In this document: positions 1 through 14,700 of the stretch, piece by piece
Layout: each line of letters begins with the position of its first letter
Numbering within the stretch: the stretch's first letter is position 1
NCBI GenBank assembly: GCA_013396755.1
Contig: VWZF01002413.1
Location: 186,001-250,000 of the forward strand
Reading direction: 5' to 3'
From: Sclerurus mexicanus
Taxonomy: Eukaryota; Chordata; Aves; Passeriformes; Furnariidae
Length of the DNA stretch: 64,000 nt
Program-made: the position numbers and the translations under genes
The notes under the pieces: model-generated
What the model saw: only the letters and a program-made list of their open reading frames with translations
Databases searched by the model: none
Told to the model about the DNA's origin: nothing

Positions 1-3000
1 ACACTGAAGAAATTCCCAGTGTTTGAACAGCCCTTTGCAAGCTGCCTGTACGTTAACTTGCCCTGTGTTACAGATGGCATGAACTTCAATGCAGCTCACA
101 CTCAAGCCAAGAATAAGCAGGAGCTTTTCAGGCAATGAGATTTTCTCCACTACCATCAAGCAATGTTCAAGTGTGCCATTAACACGAGCCCACTGCTCTG
201 TTCTTCCAAATAGAAACTGCTTTTCTCTTTCAGCAGTCTTCCTTGAAGCCTCACATCAGATCAAGAGCATAAAACAGCTTTATGCAACCTCCTCCAAAAA
301 GCAGTTCTGAACACGAGGGAAGGGAACAGAGAAGAATGGATGCAGGTTACAATGAGAGCATTTCCATAAAACGTGGTCATATCTGATACCTGAGCTATTA
401 AATTAAACCTGAAACCCATTTCAAGGCAGGAGACAGCAAAAGGCTCTGCCCCTTTTCAACAGCAACCTAGAAAACCTTTTCATCTTACAGAAGAACAACT
501 CAAAGCACCTCCTTTAGGAAATGCAGACCAGGGCTTATATCACAGGCATTGCAACCTCACACTCGCCTTATGATTTAGTACAATGCTGTTCCTGGAATAA
601 ATGGAAAACGGGTTAAAAGGATTTTTATTATTTTCCAGAATCATATACCCAAGTCATTACGCCAAAAAAAATGTGAAGGCTGACACGGTACCTCCAAACT
701 GCTTTCTTTTTCTCTGGCTCAAAGGTAAAACCTCCACATTCACAGCACATCTTACAAAACACGGTTAATAACTGAAACATTCCTGTCCTTAGCAAAAACA
801 CTAAGAAGTGCTTGTGGTTTTCAGCAGTTCTGTAACTTCCCATTTCCAGGCTCCAAAAAGCATCCAAGCCTTGTTTACTTACACATGCTGGCTGCCATGC
901 CTCACATTTAAAACAAACCACTTCATAATGCCAGTAGCCGTGAAAGATGACAGCAGCAAACACAGGAGGAGAAGATACCAAAGTCTGAGAGATCTGGATG
1001 ATACAAATCTCACCTGCCAGGTAGGTTTAATGCTGCAACTACATTTCAGTCTTTCACCAGCTTCTTTCAAGAAAGTGCTCTCATAGCAACACTTCCAGCT
1101 CTCTAAGTGTCCAGCATTTAGTTTACATGTCCACTTATGAAACCACATCAGAAACTCACATCCACAATGCAGAAACCCCTTCAAACCCAAAGCTTTCAGA
1201 GCCTAATTAGCAAGAGCAGCATGGTGATGTCTGCCACTAGAAACTTCCTGACACAAAGCACTGACTTGCCCAGAGGAACTACAGAAGGAAGAAGCCTCAG
1301 CTCGAGGAAGCTAACATTAGATTATTTATTGGTCATTAAAAATTGGAGCGAGAGACTGTGTACTATTGAAATAATTGGCTGGAAACGCGGTGGGTCTGTA
1401 AGTGACAGCAGCCTTAAGGAGAGTCTTGTTATTACTGTCCCCTGAATCAATTATGCACACACCTACCCTTACCAAAGCCAGCAGAATGAAGCACATCACA
1501 GCCCTGCCTCCCGACACTGTTTACTAGGCTAAGAGCTAACACAACCCACAAAACAACCCCACCCCAGCAAACAACAAACAGCTTTTTGTCACTAAACTGT
1601 GTATCTCAACACAGCAGCCCATACAATTTGCCAAACACGCAGGCATTGTCCAGGGGGTTCTACTTTTATAAGTGTTTTAACATTTCCAGAACACATTAAT
1701 AAAGAACATTTAAAAGCACGAGGCTTAACGAGTTTACAGTTACTTCAGTCACACTGCATCAATTGGAGCACACTTTGAAACAGCAATTACTTTTTTTTAA
1801 TCCTGAGCACTTACAGTTTGGAAGAAAATATGTCAAAAAACTCTTTTCGAATCACATGAGTGTTGACTTTATTTCTTACTTGGTTGGACACGGTATATGC
1901 TAAAATCAATCCCTAATGCTATAAGACATGACCTTATTTTTACATAGATCGTGCCCTATTTGAAGGTAAGAGATTCAGGTTGCAGAAGCAAAACCAGAGC
2001 TGAGTTGTAAGCCCAGCTCTCTGGGGTTTCTCCCTGGAACATCCAGAGGCACACAGGGCCATGCCCCCAGGTCTCCATGGCCATCCTCCCGAGGAGGCTA
2101 AGCAGAGAAAGGAACAGTTCTGCTCTACTGTGTTCACTGCAGGCAGAAACATTCCTTTGCAGAGCACAAATTGAGGGTTATAGTTTTAAACAACGGCTTC
2201 GGGGCCAGACTGAACACTTAAACTTATCTGACAAAAAGAAGAAAGGGACCCGGGGCTCTGTGCTGCTGAATTTGGACCCCGAAGCTCCTATTAAGCTTCT
2301 CAAACCTGCTGCTTTGACCAGGTAACCTACTAACACGACCACCTTAATAGCTTTGAAAAAACTGAGTCATAAACATTAAAGGACAAACATAATTTGGAGA
2401 AAGGTCCAACTCCATCCTTTTCGAGTTAAACATCCACTGCCGGCAGAGGAGAATTCTTGCTGTATGCAACGTGGAACTTCAGGGTGTACACACAAAAAAC
2501 ATCCAGCAGAAATGACTTGTGTGCATTAAATGAGCTAGTAGAAAACCGGCCAGATTATAGCTAAGGGTAAAAAGAGTGCTCCTCAATTACCTTCTCTTGA
2601 ATTTTAAAACACTGAAACTGTTGTTAGTAAACCTGTATGAGGATGCCAATTTCACGTTCTTTTCCTGATGGCCCTAGAAAAGATCAACTGCACATGTAAT
2701 TGGAGGAGCTGTTCTATTGCTAACTAGAGACAAACGACACAGAACCAGAACTTGACTCTCAATGAAGCCGTATTCCTACTGCACATAAACACGGGAAAAA
2801 GTGACTATTTCAGAACAAGAAATGGCTTCATCTACAAATATAGTTCTGTGTATTTTTACACATGCTAACTGGAATAAGTTTGGGCAATCACACACCTGGG
2901 ACAGCTTTTCATAGCCAAGATACAGCTCAGCATTTCCCCATTATCTAGATTTGAAAAGAAAAAACTTTATAAGATACTTATTTTAACAAGAACAAAAGAA

Positions 3001-5667
3001 AAACCTAAGCACAGGGAGCTCTTTGTATGTGTCTGACATGAAGAATTCACTACGTTTGCCAGGCATTCGAGGCTGATGCTGCAAGGAGCTTTGTCAGTGG
3101 CAGGGGATCCAAGAGACCCAGAGGTTCTGTGAGCCCTGGGGTGACCCAGCTTAAAGCAAGCAGGACCAAATCCACTCCCTTTAGTATCCAGCCTAGGGCA
3201 CTACCTGGCAAGGTGCACTCGTTTAAAGAATTAGAGAATACAGGAGCTCAGCTAATCCTGCCTCTGCTGACAGCACGGGAGAAGATCGCCCACTTGTCCA
3301 ATGCCTTCTGCAGAGAAGAATTTAAAAGCTCTGCCCCTCTGCTGCTGAATTAAGGCCTCGCTGCACCAGACTCCACACCTGCAAGGGGAAGGCAAGGTAA
3401 ATCCTTGTTTCCACCTCTGTAAGAGAGCTAACCTTCCACCTGGGAATGCAGGACCACACACAGGTAAGTCTGTCAGGATGCAGTCACTTACACCAGAGGG
3501 GCAATTATACACTGAGGGAAAACAGCTACTATTTCTAAGAGCTATTGGCCTCCTGACCATGCATAAAGAGTAACAAGGGTAGTAAGCTTATTGCAGTTAC
3601 TGCATCAAAGCATCACTTTGTGTGAGTGAAACAAAAGCAGGGAATAATGAACATTTTTTGATTTGATGTTTCTCTTTTCTATGAGATATCCCATAGCAAA
3701 AGGATGAAGCACTATTAAATCTTGGTAGCCAGTCCTGTTTCAGCCACTGTAGTTCATAAGCTTTTTACATGTTTTAACTACTATCACTAAGTGCCTACTT
3801 ATCCTTAAGTTTATCTCTTTTCTACTTTAGAAAGGATCTCAGAGAAAAATCTTTTAATCCACAAAGCAAGAACCCTGGAAGTCACTAATTCCAATCACTC
3901 GTGCCATGATCCTGCCTCACCAACCCTTTCACAAATCATGAAAACTCCCTTTTCATGCCATGTAAGTCAAGCAAAACAGAACTAGAGCAAAACTAATACG
4001 GACCTCCTTGAAACAACTGCCCTTCCAACTCATGCTGATTATTGCTAGATTTAATAGAAATATTAAAAGCCCTCCCCTCGACTGCAACAACTGTGCAACT
4101 GGCAGCTGAGGTGGGAATTAAGAGCACAGAGCAAGAAATCTGCAGGGAGTTTGTTGCAGCCACTACAAACAGGAAGCAGCAGAAGGAAAATCTTCATTGT
4201 CAAATGGAAAATGAGGAAGGATTGTAACTTTAATGAACTTTCATTTGTGCTTTCCCTCCCTCTTTTACACTCCTATTTATATATATATATATGCAAAATG
4301 TGCTTGCATGCAGCAAGAGTGGAGTTTCAGAAGTCACTCATCAAACAATTGTGCAACTTTTAATAATTTGTTAAAGGTCCTAAACCAAGGATCAAAAGGG
4401 ACTATATCTAAGCATTTATATTCAATTCCACGTTGCCTGATGACTAATTTGTAAAGAGGGCACAAGTCTTCACAACTGCAGCCAAAATCATTTGAGGCTA
4501 CTTTGATATAATGCCACAAAGGATATGAGCAGGAAGGCAGCAGGAGTACAAATGGCCAAGCTCCACTAAAAGTGCTAATAAAAGAATAATGGAATTTCCT
4601 TGTACTATGAATAAAAACTGTTTGGTACTGGAGAATTTAGACATGGAGAGGAATATCAAAGCTTCTAGTTCATCAGTTGTGTCTCCTCATTAGACCTTAC
4701 TTGACTCACTATTACATTTACTTTAAAATGCTTCAATTCAAAAAAGCAACAATCCCATTCAAAAGTCTCATCACACCATTTTCCTTTATTCTTCATGTTC
4801 CTCCATTTTCACAGGCCTTTAATACCTGCTTCACCAATCCTTGTAAATAATGTGAGACTATCTATAAAAAAGGACTTTGAAGTGATGGATTTAACTTGAA
4901 ATGATATAAAATCATAGAATATACCAACCGATTGACAATGGTTTTCTAAACCACAAATTTTCAAGCTGCTGGTAACTCCGGAACTAAGTAATATCATAGC
5001 AACAAGCTACCTGCTAAATGTAATCCATTGATTTACCCAGGGCATTTCTTTCTCATAGACAGGTGTGTGGTCACACCCATTTAGAGTTCAGACCTTTCCT
5101 CTGTCTGAGCATCAACAACAGAAATGTTTCAAACCTTCCTTTAATGGGTACTTGCAAAAACACACTTTGCAAACCAGAAGCAGCAAAGACAGACATCTCA
5201 TGCTGCTGACAAATCGCTAAAGGCTTTTGCAATTTCTTTAAAAACATGCCCACTGGTGCATCCAAGAGAGGAGGAACTGCAGGAAAATATTTACAAACCC
5301 ACTTAACTCTGCTTTAACCTGCTGCTTAATGCTCTCTTTTGCACAATGCCTCCATAACCCCATAACAGTCACAGCACAGAAACGCTGTGATCTCTGTGTC
5401 TTGGTCTCCAAAATCTTCTTGTAACAGCTTTATTTTTTTATTTCACATTGCAATGTCTTTAGGGAAGTCACCTTCTTTTTTGTCCCCTGTAGTGTGAATA
5501 TACATAAGTTTGGTTGGTTGTTTTTTTTTTAAAGTTCCCAGACTTTACACATAAGCATCAAGGTATAATGACTATGCGTATTTCTTTTTCTTGCCCCAGA
5601 CAACCACCAGCTATTAAAAATGTTTGCAATTTTTCTTAGCATCAAAGGCAGTATAGTTTTTTCTTAC
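1..5667 (-). other. CDKAL1: CDKAL1 intron (partial; runs past the window start)
   Basis: This is intronic sequence downstream of the small linker exon on the transcript strand. I looked for the next CDKAL1 exon (start of the TRAM domain) and saw nothing that translates to it, so the intron exceeds 5.6 kb. It holds ordinary AT-rich sequence, a short TA dinucleotide run at about 4278-4292, and a slightly GC-richer stretch at about 3070-3470. Bases 850-1020 on the opposite strand have exon-like splice sites and an open frame; this is treated as a finding and not as a gene. No recognisable mobile element was seen. Confidence 0.85.
4278..4292 (+). repeat. (TA)n dinucleotide run
   Basis: A run of about seven alternating TA units lies in AT-rich intronic sequence, with no other notable context. 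Confidence 0.9.
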
Positions 5668-5730
5668 CTTATGATCATATGGATTGTATGAATGAAACAG
5701 CTGGGACAGATCCTTTGTTCTCTGTTTTTT
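5668..5730 (-). CDS. CDKAL1: CDKAL1 small internal exon, barrel-to-TRAM linker (about residues 413-433)
   Basis: This 63-bp exon is too short to stand out as an open frame. It begins after the acceptor tcctttacag and ends before donor GTAAGA. Both boundaries are in phase 0, so it is a symmetric 21-codon cassette. The translation begins KKQRTKDLSQLFHSYNP and ends with YDHK; human has the same pattern with Arg-Val for Gln-Leu and Ser for Asn. It encodes the linker after the radical-SAM domain leading to the TRAM RNA-binding domain. The next exon, which should begin with the Ile-Gly-Glu-Arg segment, was not found in bases 1-5667. Because the exon is symmetric, skipping it would keep the frame and remove 21 residues. 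The identification rests on sequence match plus exact phase agreement with the neighbouring exon. Confidence 0.95.
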
Positions 5731-8700
5731 CTGTAAAGGAATATTAATAAATAAACCATATTAGAAAAGTTAGGGGAGAAGGAATAAAAAAGCTATATGC
5801 AGGTACAAACACATTCTCTCCCCACTTTGCTAATGGAACTGTAGGTATGAAGAGCAATGTATGCAGATTAAGGACAGTAAATATTACAGGAAACAATTAA
5901 CATAAAATTAACACCATTAAGAAACTATCCTTAATAAATAATAAACACTAATCTGTGGAACATCAGTGGAACGTGTAAACAATTCAGACTAGTCTTAATT
6001 TTGCACAATAAATCGCAAATAATGTTTTAAAATAGAGATAACAAAACTCAGAGATTAAGCTACAGTCCTGCAAAGACTTGTCTCCTATTCTAGTACATGC
6101 AGCCTTACCTCATAGGAGATTAGCTCTAAAGGGAGTCAGTTTAAAGAAGAATAACGTACTATTTTTCAATTCCTTTTGATGCTAATGCTCTCATTGCCTC
6201 GATTGTGGAAAATTAATAGGTGATATGCCATTTAATGCCAAGGCAAAAGGAAAAGAACTCCTTCTGTCAAGAGCACAATTCAAAGACAAAACCTGCTTAA
6301 TCCAGCTCCTCCTGAATTTATCAAAGAGCCCTCAGTGGTTTCAGGTGATGTTCATCAGAACCTCACCTGCATCCTATGAACTGGGGGCAAAGGAGAGGGG
6401 CAAAACACCCTCCTTAATGCAGGGATGAGTCACAGCCAAGTTCCAAGTTTCATTATGTCACAATCAAGGTTTCCTTATCACAGCTGGGGACGGCTCTGCA
6501 CGCTGGAAAAGGTGCAAAGGGGACACAGCTGCGAGGGCTCCTCGTTTGGAGTTTGCACCAGTGTCTCATTGAGCCATTAGAAGCAGTTCTCCAGCTAAAT
6601 TGGTAGCACCTGTTCGTGGGTTCAGCACGCTGAGAACTAACCAGACAGCTGCACAACTGGAACATTTATTTATTTTAACTTCTGGAAACTACGGGGCAAT
6701 TTAGCAATTTTTGATTGTACAAAATGAAGTCTATTTCCTTTCCTTACACAGTTTTTATTTGCAGTGAAGCGTTCAGCTCCTTAGTCATAAAAGTGGTAAC
6801 TTCTGTCACTAGCAGCAACTTCTGACACCTGGATATTTCTGAATCATTAAAGGCATCAGACCAATATTACTGCTCCTGTCAGGTCTCTACCTATGCTTTA
6901 GACCACTAAGAGTCAAAAAACCAAATTTTTACTTGCTGTCCCTCCTCCAGGTGAGGGAGAATGGTAAATTTGGTTCTCAGTATGTAAAGGTTATTTCTGT
7001 CATACGTAATTCTATTCAATTACTATATGGAATATCTAACAGGACATGTTTCAGTTTAATACAGAGATTTAAAACTAACTAAAACCCACATTTTTCTTTG
7101 TATAAACTTTCTCAGCAACTCACCATGCCTTTGCCATAGAAAAGATCTCCCCTAGTAAGGAAACTTCACCCTCTAACCCTCACTGATATTTATTTCCAGT
7201 GGGGAAAAACCCCAACCTCTAATGAAAGCATCAATCCAAATTCCAAAGCACCAACTCTCAATGGCTTCTTTCCTGGTAGTACCATTACACACAGTCAAAG
7301 TGCTTACGGTATGACAAAGATGATGTGGAGAAACGTGATGATAAATTAAAAGGAGCTACTAAAATGATTACTAAAAAGCTGATTTCATGTTGTATCACGC
7401 AAGAAGACAAAAGCATTTTAGTTTGAATTATGGGGGCCTCCACTGATCTGTCTAGGAAGAAAACCCTACAAAATCCAGAAAGTGTCCAACTCTTGCTTTT
7501 TGTCACCGAAGACAATTTCTCTTGTATTCCTTTGGACTGCACTAGCTTTACTGACACTCAGTGAAGCCCTGTGACAGAAAACACCTACATTTCACCCTCA
7601 GCCTCTCCCCAGAACGCTGAGGAAGGGAGATGACTTCCCTCACACAACACACTGAGACAGTTTTCCACCTGTTATTAGAGAAAATTACCATTTCTTTCCT
7701 GCCTTTCCACGAGCATTTTTGGGTTTTGTAAGAAGCCAAACCAGTCCTGGGCTGGGGAAATGCTGGAAATCCACAACACAGAAGAACACGGAATGAAACT
7801 TCTTGAGACAGACATGAAGTGTCCCCAAATTCCCAGGATGCCCCAGAGGCTTGGGCTGATCTAAAGCTAAAGAGCATTTGACTGTTTTGTACCGACTCCG
7901 AATACAGAGAGAGAAAAATGTCTTAAGCACAGAGTTGAGGATGGTTTGTGGTAATTGGTGTCTTTCTAGAACACCAGGTGCAGTTAAACTCTAAACCCCA
8001 GAAATATTAGACATTTCAAAACGCAGAGACTAAGGACAGAACAAGCAATTCGTGCTGCTCTAAAGGTAACCCCTTTAGCAGAAAATGCTTTAGAAATATA
8101 ATAAATTAACTAGCCACACCAAATGCCAAACATTGTAGACTCACACGTGTATATTGCACTTCTCTAGTGATCCTTTTCATACTCAGGTGATAATTACCTG
8201 TCTTTCAGATGATTTTAATGTAGTGTAAAACTTATTTATTTTCCTTTCAACCGTGGCATTGCAGGTCTACAATGTTTTCTGTGAAGGAGAACTACAATAT
8301 TGCCAAGGTATTTTTATTGCAGATTATTAGAAGCTACTTAAATGGAGTATTCTCAGTTTTTCATCTAGGAATAAAAGGGATAAAATTAGCCCCCCATATG
8401 AAGGTATTACCAATTTCCTTTAGACTCAACTTTCAGTTTTATAAAGTCTATTTTCACCTTCAAAGTTCTTAATAAGTCTGGCCTAATACTGTGACAGATC
8501 TGCAGATCCAGCAGTCCCACTGAAGGTGCCAGCCTCCATATGTGGCCAGAAAAGTTCTCCTGCCTCTGTGTTTTTGCTCCCAAGATTTAAAATCCCTCCC
8601 GTGTAGGGGGCTGCCTTCAGTAGCAAGGACACATGCCTGTTTCCTTTCAAATATTCTTCTTTTTCTTCATGAGCACAGTGAATAATGTGCCAAGGCAACG

Positions 8701-11700
8701 AAATTAATGTCTTTATTTCAGTCCTCTTCCCTCATCTATCAATCTTCTCCCTCATTTCTGTTCTACATACTACTGATCAGAATTAATAAAACTATTTCAT
8801 ATTGCCACTGGAACCTTATTTAATTTCGAGGTAATAAAGCATCTCACACCCCTGAGAAAGGTAACAACCAATAGCAACGCTGTGTTTGCCTTTCAAACAA
8901 GCCTGGAAACCACATCCCCTCCTCCTGCAGCACCTAATGTGTAACACAAGGGTTAGAACCACACCAAGCTTAGTGAGCCAAGGGAAAATTTAACTTTGTC
9001 AGACTTCGGGAGAGGAACGAAGCAGCTTTTTTTCTCCACCAGCACAACTGAGCATACAGAGACTCCAGCATTAGAGGCAAAAACCATGAGACTGGAGCTG
9101 TCTATCCTGGAGCAGTAACGTCTAACACATCCTGGAACATGCATTCCCTGACCAGGAACAAAGCTGTGTCTCTCTTTTCCTCCATGTTACGTCTGTGATC
9201 TCAGAACTACAAAGGCTTTGGGTAGTTTCAAACTCTGAATTTTTATAAAACAGAACAGAGTTGGGAGCACCCTACTCAAAAACACCAACTGGGCTGACTT
9301 TGATATCCAAAGAGTCACTTGGCAAAACAGAAGTGAGAGAGAAACTACTCCACCCGGGGTACATTTAAAGCCTTGTTTGGAGAGCCAATCCATAAAGCCT
9401 TAAATCCATGCCCCTATAACCACAATACAGATGTGAGCCGAGCCACTGGAACGTTATCAAAGTTTGCAGATTGCTTTGTGTTCTGCAAAACAACTCTCAA
9501 AAAGCCATCAGAAACCGGCGAACCGATCCCTTGGACTCCATTCATTCAGTGCATCACCCTCTCAGAAATGAGCCCCAGACAGACACTGTGCCCCAGCCAG
9601 ATAAAATCATCCCCGGTGTTCATTTTGCTCTTGCATCTGTGCCCTGCACGGGCAGAAGTGACAATACAGACCTGACAAGGCTTCTGCTCCCTAGAGCTAA
9701 CTCGCTCCTAGATACTCCTCCTGCCCTTCTGATCACATTTATAATGAAGCAAGCAAAGTAATTTGGTGATGGGCTAGTCCTCCTGATCTAACCTACCTGA
9801 ATTACCATGGTAAAACAGACTCACTGCTCTACTGCACTTACTGACACACACATACATGTTCAGCTTGCTTTAGGAAGCTGCTTTCTAATAATTTTTAATC
9901 CATACATTGGAAAAATCACTTCCTGTACGCTGTGTCATTCAGGGCTTCACCTCTGAGTTACAGGATAGTGAACGTCTTTTCCAATTAACAACAGAACTAG
10001 ACATTTGTAATTGAGTGATTCTTTCTAAAAAAAATTAGCAGAGTTTTATGACTCCATGCAATGTGTTTTTGTCTAAAACAGGAAAATACATAAAACTTCA
10101 CACACCTTTACTAATCATTAATACTAGAAAATGATTGCAGACATTAAGGTGATCCTGTCCTCAGGATTATAGCAACACAAAAAGTCACGCTTTAGTCTAT
10201 TTTACATTTATTCTGAAGACTTTCACAAAGAAACCCTTGATTTCAGAAAAGGCCCTCAGCACTTATTCATCTTGTGGGTCCTTAAATTGGGTATAGTTTG
10301 TAAAATGCTCTCACTTCTGGTGGATTTCTATGTCTGAAACCCATATAGAAATTTCATAATGTATAAGAGGTGGGTATTTTCTAAGGATGCCACTGTAACT
10401 GTTTAGCTCAAAAACATTCCGTAGAACTAAAGTATCTGACAGAAACTTGGCCTGGGGTATCAGCCACATTTCAAATTCGATTGTCACTAAATCAGGAATA
10501 AAGTGATTGGTCACAAGGGAGAGATTGATTTTGAATATATATAGTTCCTGCAGCAAGTTACACAATAATATAAACCAGAACGAGCTGCAAAGCACATTTT
10601 AGCAATAAAATGTCATTTTTATATACACATGTGACGCTCAGCACATAGAGGGGCTCACATCCATACACCTGGGAATGGCCTGTGTGCAGGGCACTCCTCC
10701 TTAGCAGCCTTGGGAGCAGCAGCTTCTCCAGCATCCCAAGAAAAGCAGCGTGGTGCAAACAGCGAGCAGCCAGCAGTGAGACACCAGACGCTGCACCCAC
10801 AGCACTGGCCCTCGCTGCTTTACCTCGCTCTGTTCCTCAGTGCTCCACTCTGCTGCCAGCTTTCAGCAGTTCCAGGCTCCCGGGATTTTAGCCCGGGGAG
10901 CAGAGGGGCAGGCACAGCGCTGGGAGCAGCAGAAGACACGAGTTCCAAAGCACTCCCTGACTGATTGACTGTGACGTCCTCGAAAGAGTGTGCTGGCATC
11001 ACCCACGACAGACAGAGTTCAAGAAAGGGCCACCAAGGACCCACCTCGGGATATGGCAGTGTCCTCTTCTTCCAGAACACATTTTATGGCCATCACAAAC
11101 ATTACATTATTTGCAATGATGGACAAGCTCAGTCACCTCCATGAGACATGTTAATTTGCTATCTGTGTTAAGTCACAAACTATTAGATCTGAACCACATT
11201 CTCATTGGAAGAAGTCTGGAATCTGGAAAGTTTTTCTTTTCTGACGCCTACATCCAGTTTCATGGAATAAGCCATGGGCAATACTTCCTTGTGACTACAG
11301 ATGCTGGCACTGTTTCTAGCTCTGAGCAGTCTGGTTTATAAAGTGAATTAAAATTCCAAATTAAAAAATAGGGAAGTTCTCAGTATTACACAAGTTACCT
11401 AGCTGTAATTCAAGCAAAAATTACAAAAAGGCACAGTTCCGTGGTTCTTCCACTTCATTATGAGCCAATGAAGGGGACAGAAGGACAAAGTATCTAACCT
11501 AAACATCCAGCTGCCAGGGAGGTTTGTTCTGTTTGTGTGAAAGGGTTCTACCTGCACCTCTGGATTCGGCTGGAGCTGTAACACAAGACAGCAGGCCAAA
11601 GGCAGTAACATTACCTGCTGAAAAGGCAGCAGTGAGACTTTTCCAAGGGCTAACAGGCTCTGTTGACCTGCACTCATGCCACATCTGCAGTAACCAACAA

Positions 11701-14700
11701 ATCCAAGCCCACTCCAGCGTGCTTGGTGTGCCCGAGGCCACCAGGACGGAGAGCAGGCAGAGACTGGGGCCACATCCAGCAGACAGAGACTGCAGGGTTT
11801 CCTTTGCTCCTGAAGGGACACAGATCCCCCATGAGGGATGTCCCAAGCTGCCACCTCGAAGCCAGAGGCCAACCCTCCCCTCCTGAGCACCCAGCCTGGT
11901 ACCTGCTGCTCCTCCTCAGGCACAGGTGAGCATGCCAGCAACCAAGGGGCGTGCTGGGCAGAGAGCCACCTGCTTTAACACCGGTGCCTTGGCTCTGCTA
12001 TCAGCATAAATACCTTAATGAGCAAAGAAACGTTGGCTCTCTCTCTGCCTCGTTTCAATTCCCGGTCAAGGAAGAGGGAATCTACAGAACAGTCCTTAAA
12101 CTTCCTCTAACACTCTAACTTGTAGCCCCAGATCAAAGTACATAACTCAGAATCACTGGTAGAGGAGAAAGATGCACAATTTGCAGCTTTTAGTGCCCTC
12201 ACGACAACTGATTCAATCCTTGCAATTAATGGCAAAGGCTTCCAATACACTCCATGTATGTGTAGAGTCATGGTTTGTACTGTGACTTAGATATAACAGA
12301 AGTAACATAAACCTATGCATTGATTTTACACTGATGGTATTTCATATAAACTTCTTTTGAAGAACAGCGTTATAATCTTGAAAATGTCAGTGAACTACGC
12401 TTAGGTAGGAAATACAGAAGAATTATAGATTCTTCTGAATTTTTTATAAGCAGTTGCAATAAATGCAAAACCACAAAAGCCTACCAAAATGAAAAGGAAA
12501 AAAACTGCTTGACACCACTAGATTTGTGCCTCTACGTTATATTTCTATTTCTATTTCCATTCTACACTGAGCAGTCACCATGTGGGATGCACATGGCTAC
12601 AAGTATCAGCCCACAAAATTATATGACCTTAAGGGTAGTTTCCTAATCCTTGCAAATTCTGTAACTATTTCTGGCTTGCCACTGAGGTCTAGAAGTTTAG
12701 AAGGAACTTTGCCTCTTCCTCCACATGTATATTCTCACATTTCCTTTTCCAATGTCCATTAATTATTTTTCTTAACAACACGGCCTGGATTGAACCCATA
12801 GTACTTTGCTTTAAGATGCTCACATTTTCAAATTGGATTTGTATCAAGTTTATAAGGAAGCTGTTGGCCATTTTCATCCCAGTCAGCTTCTGCTCTACAA
12901 ACAAATGAAAACTCAAAAAAGTGGCGCACCAACTTGGTTTCCCAAGTGCATTTCCAATCCAGCTTGGAATTTTGACTTCTTTTCTCAAGCAAGACGGTTG
13001 TGCTTCTATTCTGCCAGGCATCTGAAGGACACCAGTGCAAGATTATTTAAGAGCCACAGCTCCAGGCTGGAGTAAAAATAGTTTTGTCCTTTCTCAGGGG
13101 TCTGGCTCTGCACAGTCCAGCTGTTACTGTGCAGTTTAACTCATTCCCCAGATTCAGAATGAACTGCATTTTCAGCAGCTTCAGAGTCAGATCATTTATA
13201 GCTCTCCAAAAGGGTACAACCTATTTTAAAACCTACCAGCTCGACTGTCTCCCACAACAACAAAAACAGATTTTCATTTCAGCACCTGGTCAAATAACCT
13301 GAAGTGGTATGAACTTGAGTGGTATCTAGCCCTAAAATAAAGCAGTCTTTAAACGTCTCTAAAATTCTATTTAGGAACTTCGTGTAACCACAAACCCCCC
13401 TATTCACAGGGAATTACCTTCCTTTGAATTCACTGCGAAGACCTGCAGTTCTGGCTACACACCAAGTGGTGGGCACTGGGGGAGATTTAAAGATACAGCA
13501 TAAGAGCAGTCAAATGTGACCATATTTCAAACAGGGGAAAGGAGGAACCAGGCTTTCACAGGTCAGCCAGTTTATACAGTTCCTGGAAAAAAACAGGGAG
13601 GAAAACACGCAAAACTATTTGCAACCACCTAGAAAGTAAAAGAAAAAACTAACACTGAAATGTCACCAACCAAGACGTATCCCAATCAAAATAAATCTCA
13701 CCAGGGAATTACTGGGTTTGTAGGTGAGGGAATTCATCACCATCTTAGTGGTCTGTAGGGCTTTCTGCAGTACCCCATGTGTTCTCATAAAAATCAGAAG
13801 GGAACAAAATAAAACTGCTAGAAAGCAACTTGCTGGAAAATGTTAACTTGGAATACTACAACAGTTCAGTGAAAAATACGAAGAATTATATATTGTTTCC
13901 TTGCTTCGTGGTCTGCTTTCCCCTCCACCCTTCACATTTTTAACTCCCTGGTCACAAAGTTGCCATAAAAGCCCTCACTCAGGTCTTTATTCTGGCAGAA
14001 CAGCAAGCAGTAAATCCAAGTGCACTGCTGAAAAAACAAGGTTTGCTACGGAGGCGCAGCAGTCAAACCCAGACATTAATCAGCCTTGGCTGCTCAGACA
14101 CGTGAAGTCCATTCTGCACGTTCCCCCATGTGTTACTGCATGTGCTGGGGAGGGGGCACGTGTGTCAGGGGCCAAGAATCTTCCAGACCCCAGAAACAGT
14201 TATCACAGCTGCATCCAATTCCTGGGGCACGTCATGCCATTTAGTCACAGCACTGAGCAGGGAGCTCAGAGGTACTGATGGGAGACTGGAATGGCAGTAC
14301 TGATGAATAAGTGGCAGTGTTCCTTTCTCTACTCACTTTTCTTTCCTTTTCTCCCACCTTCTGATCTCCCCAGCACTCCTCTTCAGTTTTAGACGAAGAA
14401 TATCACTCCATAACCCCACTGCACGATCTTTAGATCGGCCAGCATTAAGCTAAGGCAAGAAGTATTATTGACTCTGCTCTGCCTGTGTTAGAAATTAGAT
14501 GGTGCCTTCCTTTCTGGGCATTTAAACCACATTAACCAACCAACACCACCTGCAGTGGCACTCTCACCTGCAAGCGCTTAACAGTGCAGCTGGTTGTGTT
14601 ATGTACCACAGAGTACATGAAACCCTACCAAGTTCTCTCTCCATCCATCCCAGACAGCAGAGGAATTCTTTCCTTGCCTCAGCTCTGCCCCTGGTTTCCC

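Noticed and set aside
4905..4925. A CR1-like word (atcatagaat) typical of the ends of the bird LINE
   Set aside because: The match is only about 10-11 bases and the expected neighbouring CR1 sequence is absent.
11399..11941. A 180-codon minus-strand open frame and overlapping plus-strand frames
   Set aside because: Frames are open on both strands in a GC-rich patch, with no recognisable domain, no splice-site support and a Cys/Trp/Ser-rich shadow-like composition.
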